DNA from: a bacterium
GTDB taxonomy: Bacteria; JALSQH01
DNA: 29,884 bases
Direction: 5' to 3'
NCBI GenBank assembly: GCA_026985515.1
Contig: JALSQH010000195.1
Location: 1-29,884, forward strand
This document shows positions 1 to 7,365 of this stretch, piece by piece. Position 1 is the first letter of the stretch, and every line of letters starts with the position of its first letter. Below the pieces are notes generated by a model. It had not been told where the DNA came from. It saw only the letters and a list, made by a program, of their open reading frames with translations, and made no database searches. The translations under genes and the position numbers were made by a program.

Positions 1-1676
1 TTGTTCTCTCAGCTATCATAATTGGAGCATCCATCTATTTCTTCCCCAGGCTTTCAACAGAAGTTAACATGATGAACTACTTCCCGAAGAAGAGTCCTCC
101 CCATGAGGCTGAAATCTTCATGGAGAAAAACTTTGGAGGATCAATTCCATATTCAATTTTTGTCACAGGGGAGAGTGTCACTCTGAAAAATCCATTTGTT
201 CTTAAAGAAATAGAAAAAATGGAGAAGTGGCTCAGAGTACTTAAAGACTCAAAGAATCCTCAGGGAATAAGCGATTTTCTGGCAGAGGTAAATTACAACA
301 TGAATGGTGTCAAATCCATCCCTGAGACAGAGGATAAGGTGGGTAATCTTTGGTTCTTCCTTGAAGGACAATCCATGCTTGAACAGATGATCACATCAGA
401 CAACAGAGAAGCTCTGCTTCAGGGTTTCATTGACAGCATGGATACGAAGAAGATTGCATATGTTGTTGATCACATAAATGATTACATAAAAAAGATGCCC
501 CACACCATCTTCCCTGTGAAGAGGGAAGAAATATATAATCTTCCCGACGGGAAAAAGAAAATCATCCTGAACTGGAAACTGAACGATATTCTTGAAAGAC
601 TTAATTATGATCTTCTTTATCTGAAAAGAAACTACCCCGGGATTGACACTGATATTGTAAAATCAGCCAGATTTAAAAGCCTCCTTGAGGAATACCTGAG
701 CCATCCTGAAAAATTACCTCCTCACAGCAGAGAAAAGATTATCTCAGCGGTAAAAGAATACCTTAACAGCGACGAGGCAGAAGTGGAATTAACTCCTGAG
801 CAGCAGGACAAAGTTCTCAAATTTTACCCACTCTTCATCACAGGTGCAAAGGATTTACTTGCGGAGAAACTAATTAACATGTTTCCCGGAGAGGATCACG
901 ACGACCTTACCTCCCTTGCATCTTCAATTATTGACCTCACAGCCAACAAGATTGCCATGATCAGGGCCCGGTTTTTGCTTGGGCAACTGAAGATCCCCGC
1001 TTCAGTTGCAGAGGAAGATAAAGGTCTATTGATTGGCGACCTCTGGGGTGTCAATGAAACGGTGTGGGGGATACCAGGAGAAATAGTGAGAAAACTGAAC
1101 CTCACATTGAATGAAAAACCGGTGAAATTCAGAGCGCAGCAGATGGGGATGTCCATGATAATGGAGAAATTGAGAAGACAGCTGATAAAAAATATGGCAA
1201 GCAGCGTTCTTCTGGCGATGTTCCTGGTCTTTCTGATGCTCAGTATCCAGCTCAAATCCTTCGTAGGCGGCATATTCTCCCTCTCAGCCATCATATTCAC
1301 AATCATGGCAAACTTCCTCATCATGGCTCTTTTCGGAATTCCACTGGACAATGTAACTGTTCTTTTTGGAAGCATTGCAGTTGGAATTGGTATAGACTAC
1401 ACAATCCACTTCATATCAAGATTAAAACTTGAAGTTAAAAAAGGACTTGATGAAAGAGAGGCAATTGCACGTACAATGTCCACCACCGGTGTTGCCATTG
1501 TGATTAACACTGTCACAGTTGCAGCAGGCTTTCTTGTCCTCCTTGCATCAAGCATGGTGCCCATGAAAACTCTTGGAGGACTCGTCGCACTCACAATGTT
1601 CTGGAGTGCTCTTGGAGCAATAACCATTTATCCTGCAATTGTACTGGGATTTAAACTGAAATTTCTAAGAAAATAA
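1..1676 (+). CDS. RND/MMPL-family exporter, C-terminal part (5' end outside window)
   Basis: The reading frame is already open at base 3, so the ATG at 69 is internal and the gene begins upstream of the window. The visible part starts with one membrane helix, then about 370 residues of periplasmic loop opened by the RND-type stretch LSTEVNMMNYFPKKSP. Five closely spaced helices follow, and the protein ends FKLKFLRK. The helix motif VGIGIDYTIHF carries the buried acidic residue typical of proton-coupled RND/MMPL pumps. The layout of one helix, a loop and five helices is the second half of a two-fold repeated RND protein. Such pumps move lipids, hopanoids or other hydrophobic molecules from the inner membrane. 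A LolA-like gene starts 15 bases after the stop and an outer-membrane barrel gene follows, so an envelope lipid-transport role is inferred. The substrate cannot be read from the sequence. Confidence 0.9.
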   Translation, partial: VLSAIIIGASIYFFPRLSTEVNMMNYFPKKSPPHEAEIFMEKNFGGSIPYSIFVTGESVTLKNPFVLKEIEKMEKWLRVLKDSKNPQGISDFLAEVNYNMNGVKSIPETEDKVGNLWFFLEGQSMLEQMITSDNREALLQGFIDSMDTKKIAYVVDHINDYIKKMPHTIFPVKREEIYNLPDGKKKIILNWKLNDILERLNYDLLYLKRNYPGIDTDIVKSARFKSLLEEYLSHPEKLPPHSREKIISAVKEYLNSDEAEVELTPEQQDKVLKFYPLFITGAKDLLAEKLINMFPGEDHDDLTSLASSIIDLTANKIAMIRARFLLGQLKIPASVAEEDKGLLIGDLWGVNETVWGIPGEIVRKLNLTLNEKPVKFRAQQMGMSMIMEKLRRQLIKNMASSVLLAMFLVFLMLSIQLKSFVGGIFSLSAIIFTIMANFLIMALFGIPLDNVTVLFGSIAVGIGIDYTIHFISRLKLEVKKGLDEREAIARTMSTTGVAIVINTVTVAAGFLVLLASSMVPMKTLGGLVALTMFWSALGAITIYPAIVLGFKLKFLRK

Positions 1677-1691
1677 AAAAGGAGGATGAAA

Positions 1692-2441
1692 ATGAAGAAA
1701 ACGGCTATCCTGACAGCAGTTCTCTCAATTGTACTTGCAACCTTTCTCGGTGCAGAAACAGGTGAGGAATGGTTGAAGAAAGTTGAAGCAACAATGAATG
1801 CACCCAGGGACAGGGTCAGCACTGGAACAATGATACTCGTTGACAAAGCGGGGGTAAAAAAGATCAGAAAAACCAAAATGTGGCAGAAAGGAGAAGATAA
1901 GAAACTGACAAGATTCCTCTCCCCTGCAGATGTGAAGGGTGTAACCTTTCTCAGTCTTTCAGAGAATGAAATGTACCTCTACATGCCTGCCTTCCACAGG
2001 ATAAGGAGAATAGCCTCCTCAGCGAAGAATGAAAACTTTATGGGAACAGACTTCACCTATGAAGATATGACAATGAACAAAATGTCTGAAAAATTCAATG
2101 CAAAGATAGTGAAAGAAGATGCAGATACGGTAACCCTTGAACTCACCCCAAAACCAGATGCAGATGTAAGTTACAGCAAAGAAATAATGGTTATTGATAA
2201 AAAAACCCTCCTTCCCAGAAAGATAGATTTCTACAACAAAGCTGGGGAACTGGAAAAAACAATGACAGTGCTTGAAACTAAAAAAGTGGGGAAATACTGG
2301 ACAATTACACACATGGTTATGGAAAATCACCTAACAAAGCACAAGACAGAAATTATTACTGAAGATATAAAATTTGATGTGGGTCTTCCTGATAAGTTAT
2401 TCACCAGAAGAATGCTGAAAAAGAGACATATCAAGTACTGA
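1692..2441 (+). CDS. LolA-like outer-membrane lipoprotein-sorting family protein (PF17131 type)
   Basis: A periplasmic protein of 249 residues. A signal peptide (MKKTAILTAVLS onward) probably ends near FLGA/ETG at residue 21. The conserved family stretch lies at residues 94-125, with EMYLYMPAFHRIRRI followed by MGTDFTYEDM; this is the hallmark of the LolA-like family annotated as outer membrane lipoprotein-sorting protein. Family members have a half-barrel fold that carries an acyl chain. I chose the ATG at 1692 over the one at 1686 because AGGAGG (1680-1685) sits 6 bases before 1692 but touches 1686. The gene lies between an RND exporter and a barrel gene, so it may shuttle a lipid between them; that is inference. 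It is distinct from canonical LolA, and no LolB or LolCDE gene is visible. Confidence 0.85.
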   Translation: MKKTAILTAVLSIVLATFLGAETGEEWLKKVEATMNAPRDRVSTGTMILVDKAGVKKIRKTKMWQKGEDKKLTRFLSPADVKGVTFLSLSENEMYLYMPAFHRIRRIASSAKNENFMGTDFTYEDMTMNKMSEKFNAKIVKEDADTVTLELTPKPDADVSYSKEIMVIDKKTLLPRKIDFYNKAGELEKTMTVLETKKVGKYWTITHMVMENHLTKHKTEIITEDIKFDVGLPDKLFTRRMLKKRHIKY

Positions 2442-2456
2442 AAAGGGGGATGATGC

Positions 2457-4028
2457 ATGAAAAGGGTTCTCTATGGAATAATTCTTCTTTTGTTTACTGC
2501 TTCACTTTCTGCAGAGACTGAAGTAGGAGGCAGTTTAAAAGTAGATCTGAGATCTCTTATAAAGGAACCATACTGCAACTTTTACAACAGGGAGGATATA
2601 CTTACTTTAAAAATCTCCTCCGATGTGAGTGATAATGTCTCCATCTATGCGAGTATTCAGGGCAGGTACTTTGACAGATCAAATCTTGTAACTTTTGAAG
2701 ATCTTAAAAACAGGAACAGTGTTGACCCCTTTTCTGTTGACCTCTGGGAGAGTTACATCTCCATCAGTTCCTTCATCTTTGACAATATGGATGCAGTTAT
2801 CGGGAAGCAGATCGTTGAATGGGGAACTGCAGATATGCTGAATCCCACAAGCAACCTCAATCCACACGACCTTTCAGACCCCCTTGATTTCAGCAAGAGA
2901 CTTCCCATTACGATGTTCAACTTCACCTACTATCCACCATGGAACCAGTTCAATGCCGTTCAATTTATCTGGATTCCGGCCCATAAACCGGCCCTCATGC
3001 CACCAGGTGAAATGCCCATGATGAAGATGGATGTACCCACACCACCCGACCTTGAAGCCATGAACAATTTAAATATTGCAAACAATCCCATGGCTTCAAA
3101 AATGGAGATATCCTCATCCTTAAATCAGTATGTTCACCACAACCCATTCTATCCCAAGTACTCAGAAGGGGGGATAAGACTCTCCCTCAATTTTTTCCAG
3201 ACAGATTTTCATCTGAGTTACTTTAACGGATATGGAGAATTCCCCCTTCCAGCAAAGGCAGAGATCAGAATAGCCAATGAAAGTGAAATAAATTCAATTA
3301 TTCAAAATGCCCTTAAAGATGTCGCACCAGGGGATAATCTTGGCACGATGCTTGCCCTTGCCACAATAGAGAAAATACCCGTTGATATTGAATCAAATAT
3401 AACCCTTGTTTATCCTCACTATCATGTGGTTGGGGCAGATTTTAAGGCAGACATAAGCGGGGTTGGAGTATGGGGAGAAGCTGGCTATTTCATTCCCTAT
3501 GAACTTGATATAACCTACATCTACCCCGATTTCCAGTGGATGATGAACAATGAACTCAACTACATTGTTCAGAACAGGGAATTTGGTGTGAGATACAAAT
3601 CTGCTAAATATCCGGTTCTGGACAAACCTTTCCTGAAATACACTATTGGTGCCGAGTATATCTTCAAGGGAGGATACCATTTTGAAGCACAATTTGCTCA
3701 CGGATTCTTTTTTGAGCAGGGTTCACAAAACCTTAATAATTATCTGATGCTGGAACTGGATAAGAGTTTCATGGAGGGGAAATTCAAACTGACTCTTTCT
3801 GGTGGCGGAAGCGTTGAGGGTGGAACCTTCGCATACTTTTTGAAAAATTTTAAACTCCCCGAGGATCTCTCAACCGGTGCCTTTGGGGGTCCCAGACTCG
3901 ATTACTATCCCTATGACGGAATTACAGTTACCCTTGGTGCCATATTCCTGGGTGGAAGTGGGAACTCCTTCTTTGCCAAGATGAAAAAGATGGAGCAGAT
4001 ATTCCTGCAGTTAGAATCAAGTTTCTAA
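2457..4028 (+). CDS. DUF1302-like outer-membrane beta-barrel protein
   Basis: 523 residues, with a signal peptide ending near SLSA/ET (residue 19). The rest alternates short amphipathic strands rich in aromatic residues, as in an outer-membrane barrel. Residues 116-150 contain GKQIVEWGTADMLNP and NPHDLSDPLDF, resembling the conserved G(R/K)Q..WG...NP.D signature of DUF1302-type barrels. These are often co-encoded with RND exporters and LolA-like proteins, as here. The start at 2457 is set by GGGGGA (2445-2450), 6 bases upstream; the nearer ATGs at 2450 and 2453 are out of frame. An unusual methionine/proline-rich insert covers residues 181-216, with eight methionines and the run MPPGEMPMMKMDVP. 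A strong terminator follows the stop. The protein ends LQLESSF, a plausible final strand with terminal phenylalanine for barrel assembly. The transported substrate is unknown. Confidence 0.8.
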   Translation: MKRVLYGIILLLFTASLSAETEVGGSLKVDLRSLIKEPYCNFYNREDILTLKISSDVSDNVSIYASIQGRYFDRSNLVTFEDLKNRNSVDPFSVDLWESYISISSFIFDNMDAVIGKQIVEWGTADMLNPTSNLNPHDLSDPLDFSKRLPITMFNFTYYPPWNQFNAVQFIWIPAHKPALMPPGEMPMMKMDVPTPPDLEAMNNLNIANNPMASKMEISSSLNQYVHHNPFYPKYSEGGIRLSLNFFQTDFHLSYFNGYGEFPLPAKAEIRIANESEINSIIQNALKDVAPGDNLGTMLALATIEKIPVDIESNITLVYPHYHVVGADFKADISGVGVWGEAGYFIPYELDITYIYPDFQWMMNNELNYIVQNREFGVRYKSAKYPVLDKPFLKYTIGAEYIFKGGYHFEAQFAHGFFFEQGSQNLNNYLMLELDKSFMEGKFKLTLSGGGSVEGGTFAYFLKNFKLPEDLSTGAFGGPRLDYYPYDGITVTLGAIFLGGSGNSFFAKMKKMEQIFLQLESSF

Positions 4029-4061
4029 CAGGCACGGGCTTTCGCCTGTGCTTGTTATTTT
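4027..4061 (+). terminator. Intrinsic terminator of the RND/LolA-like/barrel operon
   Basis: The arms 4027-4039 (AACAGGCACGGGC) and 4044-4056 (GCCTGTGCTTGTT) pair over 13 positions around a TTTC loop. Two of the pairs are G-U, possible only in the plus-strand transcript, which fixes the orientation. The following T tract is short (ATTTT, 4057-4061). The left arm overlaps the stop codon of the barrel gene. Confidence 0.8.
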
Positions 4062-4316
4062 ACAAAAAATCATCCTTCTTCTACAGCTAATTAGAAATAC
4101 CGCTTTTCCAAAAGCAAATGCAGAGGTCTTTCTTATCATTATCGTAGCAAAGGCAGCAAGGGAGGGCTCAAACCTGCACCAGTCCAATCTTTTTGTTTTC
4201 TGAAATTTCTCACTCTCGTCTGTCCTATAGCTTCCGTCACATACTTAAAAATTTCCCCCACCCCATTAAGCCGTCAATACCCGATCCTGAAATCCACAGG
4301 AGGGAATCTCCTCCCG
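4062..4316. other. Intergenic stretch without a supported gene
   Basis: About 255 bases lie between the terminator and the convergent oxoamine synthase gene. The open frame starting at 4193 on plus runs into that gene antisense, has no Shine-Dalgarno site and codes an unconvincing composition, so I do not call it. Next to the stop of the minus-strand gene, GGAGG (4299-4303) and CCTCC (4310-4314) can form a 5-bp hairpin, but no T tract follows on minus. It is at best a weak terminator. Confidence 0.6.
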
Positions 4317-5552
4317 TTAATCAAAGAGCAGCTTCTTCACCTCCCTCACACTCTCTATCAGATAATCAAGATCATCCTTTGTATGGGTAGCCATCACACT
4401 TACCCTCAGCATACTCCTGTCAGGTGGAACAGCTGGAGGGAAAACTGGATTCACATATATTCCCCTCTTCAACAGTTCCTGCCAGAAGAAGAGTGTTTTT
4501 TCGGGATTACCTATGATTATGGGTATAATTGGAGAAACACTCAATCCCACATCGATCCCCATTTCCCTGAAACGGTCCCTAACATAGTCTCCATTTTCCC
4601 TCACCTTTTTAACTCTCCACTGCTCCTCTCTCATTATGCGCAAAGCAGTGAGCGCAGCAGCGGTATTTGCAGGGGTAAGGGATGCTGAGAAAATCATTGC
4701 CCTTCCATTATGTTTTATAAATTCAATCACATCTCTGTTTGAAGCTGTAAACCCACCCTGTGACGAAAGGGACTTGCTGAAAGTCCCTGTTATGATATCC
4801 ACATCGTCGGTCAAACCAAATTCAGCCACCACCCCCTCACCATGAGGTCCAAATACACCTATGGAATGCGCTTCATCCACCAGAACCCTGGCATTATACT
4901 TCTTTGCAAGATCAACTATATCTGGAACAGGGGCAATATCACCCTCCATGCTGAACAACCCATCTACAAGTATCAATTTACCCTTATTTACGGGAAGCTC
5001 CTCCAGTACTCTCTTCAGATCATCCATATCATTGTGTTTAAATACAACCTTCTGCGCTCTACTCAACCTGACACCATCAATTATGGAAGCATGGTCTAGT
5101 TCGTCCAGAATAGCAATATCATTTTTTGAAAGAATCGATGAAATTGTTCCAACATTTGTCTGGTAGCCTGTAGCAAAGACGAGGGCACTTTCTTTTCCAA
5201 TGAAATCAGCCAGTTCTCCTTCAAGTTCATGATGTATTTTCAAATTACCGTTCAGGAATCTTGAACCAGTAGCAGAAGGTCCAATTTCTTCAACTGCCTT
5301 CTGAATTGACTCAACCACCCTTTTATCCGATGCCAAGCCAGTATAATTGTTGGAACCAAACATCTTTATTTCCCTGCCCTCAAGAACGGCAACTTTTCCT
5401 TCAGCCCTTTCAAAGGGTTTGAAGTATGGATACCAGCCTATCTCCATGAACTGGTAAAGCGGACCCACATACTCTTTCACCTTATCAAATATATCCCCTC
5501 TACTAATCGAAGTGATCTCTTTCCTTTTTTCAAGATATTCTTCTAACTTCAT
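4317..5552 (-). CDS. Alpha-oxoamine synthase, probable serine palmitoyltransferase (alternatively Kbl/BioF)
   Basis: A PLP enzyme of 411 residues that condenses an amino acid with an acyl-CoA and releases CO2. The PLP lysine is K260 in GTFSKS; H154 (DELDHAS) and D226/H229 (VDEAHS) are the expected cofactor contacts. Several stretches look to me closer to bacterial serine palmitoyltransferases (Bacteroides type) than to glycine acetyltransferase or BioF: GWYPYF (39-44), MFGSNNYTGL (64-73), GSRFLNG (96-102), KHNDMDDL (172-179), and VNPVFPPAVPP then MATHTKDDL near the C-terminus. That assignment is from memory and less sure than the family. If right, the cell makes 3-ketosphinganine-type lipids. 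The start is at 5552, not the upstream ATG at 5573, because AAAGGAGGT (5557-5565) lies 4 bases before it. The gene is monocistronic under a consensus promoter. Confidence 0.9.
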   Translation of the reverse strand: MKLEEYLEKRKEITSISRGDIFDKVKEYVGPLYQFMEIGWYPYFKPFERAEGKVAVLEGREIKMFGSNNYTGLASDKRVVESIQKAVEEIGPSATGSRFLNGNLKIHHELEGELADFIGKESALVFATGYQTNVGTISSILSKNDIAILDELDHASIIDGVRLSRAQKVVFKHNDMDDLKRVLEELPVNKGKLILVDGLFSMEGDIAPVPDIVDLAKKYNARVLVDEAHSIGVFGPHGEGVVAEFGLTDDVDIITGTFSKSLSSQGGFTASNRDVIEFIKHNGRAMIFSASLTPANTAAALTALRIMREEQWRVKKVRENGDYVRDRFREMGIDVGLSVSPIIPIIIGNPEKTLFFWQELLKRGIYVNPVFPPAVPPDRSMLRVSVMATHTKDDLDYLIESVREVKKLLFD

Positions 5553-5590
5553 GATTACCTCCTTTCTGACCATTTCATTATTTCAGTCGA

Positions 5591-5619
5591 ATTATAACAC
5601 ACTCCATCTCTTTTGTCAA
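5591..5619 (-). promoter_or_regulatory. Consensus sigma-70-type promoter of the oxoamine synthase gene
   Basis: Read on minus, TTGACA (5619-5614) and TATAAT (5596-5591) are both perfect and separated by 17 bases. Transcription would start near 5584, leaving a leader of about 32 bases with a strong Shine-Dalgarno site. It is the best promoter in the window. Confidence 0.85.
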
Positions 5620-5640
5620 ACTTTTTCATATGAATTTTAA

Positions 5641-5681
5641 GAAAAAAAGTTAATTTATTCAGAATAAATTTTCTTTTTTTC
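5641..5681. repeat. A/T-rich inverted repeat between two divergent promoters
   Basis: Arms 5641-5660 and 5662-5681 match at 18 of 20 positions around the single base 5661. The core at 5652-5670 (AATTTATTCAGAATAAATT) is a perfect 19-base palindrome with a one-base centre. It lies 22 bases upstream of the -35 box of the minus-strand gene and 26 bases upstream of the proposed rlmN -35. It has no GC stem, so it is not a normal terminator. An operator or an A-tract bend is more likely. Confidence 0.6.
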
Positions 5682-5707
5682 GAAATCACTGATAATCTTT
5701 TAAATTT

Positions 5708-5735
5708 TGTCCTCAACTCTCTTCCCCGGTATAAT
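5708..5735 (+). promoter_or_regulatory. Probable rlmN promoter giving a leaderless mRNA
   Basis: TTGTCC (5708-5713, 4 of 6 matches) and TATAAT (5730-5735, perfect) are 16 bases apart. The -10 box ends only 6 bases before the ATG at 5742, so transcription should begin at or next to the start codon. Confidence 0.65.
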
Positions 5736-5741
5736 AAAAAT

Positions 5742-6785
5742 ATGGTCAACCTGAAAAACATGACGCTAAGAGAACTCAGAAATTTTTTAAAGGAAAATGG
5801 TTTCCCTCCCTTCAGAGCCAATCAAATATACAGGTGGATATATCAGAAACTGGAAAATGATCCTGAGAAATTTACAGATCTGCCCCTTTCATTGAGGAAA
5901 GAAGTAAAAAACAGATTCATAATTCCATCACTAAAACCACTTTATATTCAGAGGTCAAAACTTGATGGAACCGTGAAATATCTTCTTCAGCTTCCAGACA
6001 GAGAAATCATAGAATCAGTCATAATTCCTGACAGGGAACGGAGAACCCTCTGTGTCTCCTCACAGGCGGGTTGCAGAATGGGATGCAAGTTCTGCTATAC
6101 GGGGAAGGGAGGATGGAGGAGGAATCTGGAACCATGGGAAATTGTGGAACAGGTGGTTGTGGCAGTAAAATTTTTAAAACGGGAAAATTTGCGACTGACC
6201 AACATAGTTTTCATGGGGATGGGAGAACCTCTGGACAACTATGAAAATGTGGTTAAAGCCATAAAAATAATAACTGAGGAAGAAGGATTATCAATTTCAC
6301 CGCGGAGAATTTCCGTTTCAACGGTGGGAATAGTTCCGCTCATAAAAAAATTGATTGAAGAAACAGGAGTAAATCTTTCCGTCTCCCTCAATGCAGCTGA
6401 CAACGATACGAGAAGTTTAATAATGCCAGTCAATAAAAAATATCCAATAGAATCACTGTTGCAAACCCTGAAAGAGGTGGAAATTCCCCGCAGAAAGAGA
6501 ATTGTGATTGAGTATGTACTTCTGAAAAATGTCAATGATAGGGAAAAAGATATTGAAAATCTAAAAAAGCTTCTCAGGGATATTCCAGTCAAAATCAACC
6601 TCATTCCCTTCAATCCATTTCCGGGAGCAGAATTTGAAAGACCGGATGACAGAGCTGTTCTTGAATTTCAAAGGAAACTTATAGATTCAGGATTCTCCGT
6701 TTTCATCAGAGTCAGTAAAGGGGGAGACATTCTTGCTGCCTGTGGTCAGCTCAGGGGAGCCGTTCTCAATGAATTTCCCGACTGA
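5742..6785 (+). CDS. rlmN: 23S rRNA (adenine2503-C2)/tRNA methyltransferase RlmN
   Basis: A radical-SAM methyltransferase of 347 residues that makes 2-methyladenosine at 23S rRNA A2503 and, in studied species, tRNA A37. The iron-sulphur cluster motif is C111-X3-C115-X2-C118 (CRMGCKFC). The N-terminal accessory domain has the family signature PPFRANQIYRWIYQ (22-35). The C-terminal mechanistic cysteine is C334 in ACGQLRG, matching the cysteine that forms the protein-RNA adduct. MGMGEPLDNY is the conserved nucleotide-binding strand. There is no Shine-Dalgarno site before the ATG at 5742 or the in-frame ATG at 5760; the perfect TATAAT ending at 5735 instead suggests a leaderless message starting at 5742. 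The last 99 bases overlap a convergent membrane-protein gene. Confidence 0.97.
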   Translation: MVNLKNMTLRELRNFLKENGFPPFRANQIYRWIYQKLENDPEKFTDLPLSLRKEVKNRFIIPSLKPLYIQRSKLDGTVKYLLQLPDREIIESVIIPDRERRTLCVSSQAGCRMGCKFCYTGKGGWRRNLEPWEIVEQVVVAVKFLKRENLRLTNIVFMGMGEPLDNYENVVKAIKIITEEEGLSISPRRISVSTVGIVPLIKKLIEETGVNLSVSLNAADNDTRSLIMPVNKKYPIESLLQTLKEVEIPRRKRIVIEYVLLKNVNDREKDIENLKKLLRDIPVKINLIPFNPFPGAEFERPDDRAVLEFQRKLIDSGFSVFIRVSKGGDILAACGQLRGAVLNEFPD

Positions 6786-7289
6786 CAGAATATCCTTTTT
6801 AAACCTGGATGAAGGCATGGAAAAAAACAGAAGTCCTATAGAAACCACAGTAAAGGAGGTAAAATTTCCAGGATCATATCCAGTGATAAGGGTTAATCCC
6901 CCGATAACTGCGGGAATTGTAGAAGCAATTAGCTGAACAAGTCTGAGGAAAAACACCACGGTGTAGGTTCTTATAAGCGGGAAGAGTTTTGGATTTCCCC
7001 TGTATGAGGGAGGCGGTGGCTTATCCACTGCCTTTGAAAGAAAGCGGCTGAGGCTGGAATTGGAAAGTAGAAAATACTGGATAAAAAGAACAAGAGCAAC
7101 AAAACTCAGCTGAAAGGCAATTACCAGCCACTCAGGTACTGAGATTCTGTAAATGGGGAAAATCCCCCTGTAAAAAAGGAAAAGAAAGAAAAAATACTGG
7201 ATTATCACCAGGGCAATAAGCATGTAGAAGAAGAGCCTTGCCCTTCGGAAAAGATAGTTGATATAATCCTCAAAAAAGGAATCCCCCAT
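6687..7289 (-). CDS. Unknown four-helix integral membrane protein
   Basis: I do not recognise this protein. It has 200 residues with about four hydrophobic helices (near 18-40, 52-75, 105-135 and 140-158), a short basic N-terminus and a polar C-terminal tail. The tail has no helix and is rich in Ser, Asp and Glu (SPFTDSDENGES). A proline-rich linker PPPPSYRGNP sits between helices 2 and 3. Sustained helix-grade hydrophobicity and plausible start and stop positions argue for a real gene rather than a shadow of rlmN, which it overlaps only over its last 99 bases. The Shine-Dalgarno site is weak (CAGG, about 3 bases before the ATG). A possible minus promoter is TTGCCA (7338-7333) with TATAGG (7316-7311), which overlaps the divergent mtnP promoter. 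Confidence 0.65.
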   Translation of the reverse strand: MGDSFFEDYINYLFRRARLFFYMLIALVIIQYFFFLFLFYRGIFPIYRISVPEWLVIAFQLSFVALVLFIQYFLLSNSSLSRFLSKAVDKPPPPSYRGNPKLFPLIRTYTVVFFLRLVQLIASTIPAVIGGLTLITGYDPGNFTSFTVVSIGLLFFSMPSSRFKKDILSVGKFIENGSPELTTGSKNVSPFTDSDENGES

Positions 7290-7318
7290 TTGCCTGAATT
7301 TCCCGATTCCCCTATAAT
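7290..7318 (+). promoter_or_regulatory. Promoter of the mtnP-to-recO gene cluster
   Basis: TTGCCT (7290-7295) and a perfect TATAAT (7313-7318) are 17 bases apart. The predicted start near 7325 gives a leader of about 40 bases ending in AGAGGAGG (7354-7361), 4 bases before the mtnP ATG. The -35 box abuts the start codon of the divergent membrane-protein gene. Confidence 0.75.
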
Positions 7319-7365
7319 TTCTATAAGTATATTGGCAAAAAGGAAAATCTTCAAGAGGAGGTAAA

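Noticed and set aside
69-71. ATG at 69 as the start of the RND gene.
   Set aside because: The frame is open to the window edge and the sequence before it codes the expected membrane helix, so the ATG is internal.
4140-4200. A tRNA-like look (GGGCTCAAACCTGCACCA) in the gap before the oxoamine synthase gene.
   Set aside because: The would-be T-arm does not pair, and no D-arm, anticodon arm or acceptor stem fits on either strand.
4299-4314. GGAGG/CCTCC hairpin as terminator of the oxoamine synthase gene.
   Set aside because: The stem is only 5 bp and no T tract follows on the minus strand.
4193-4390. Open frame of 65 codons on plus.
   Set aside because: It has no ribosome site and an unlikely composition, and it runs antisense into the 3' end of a well-supported gene.
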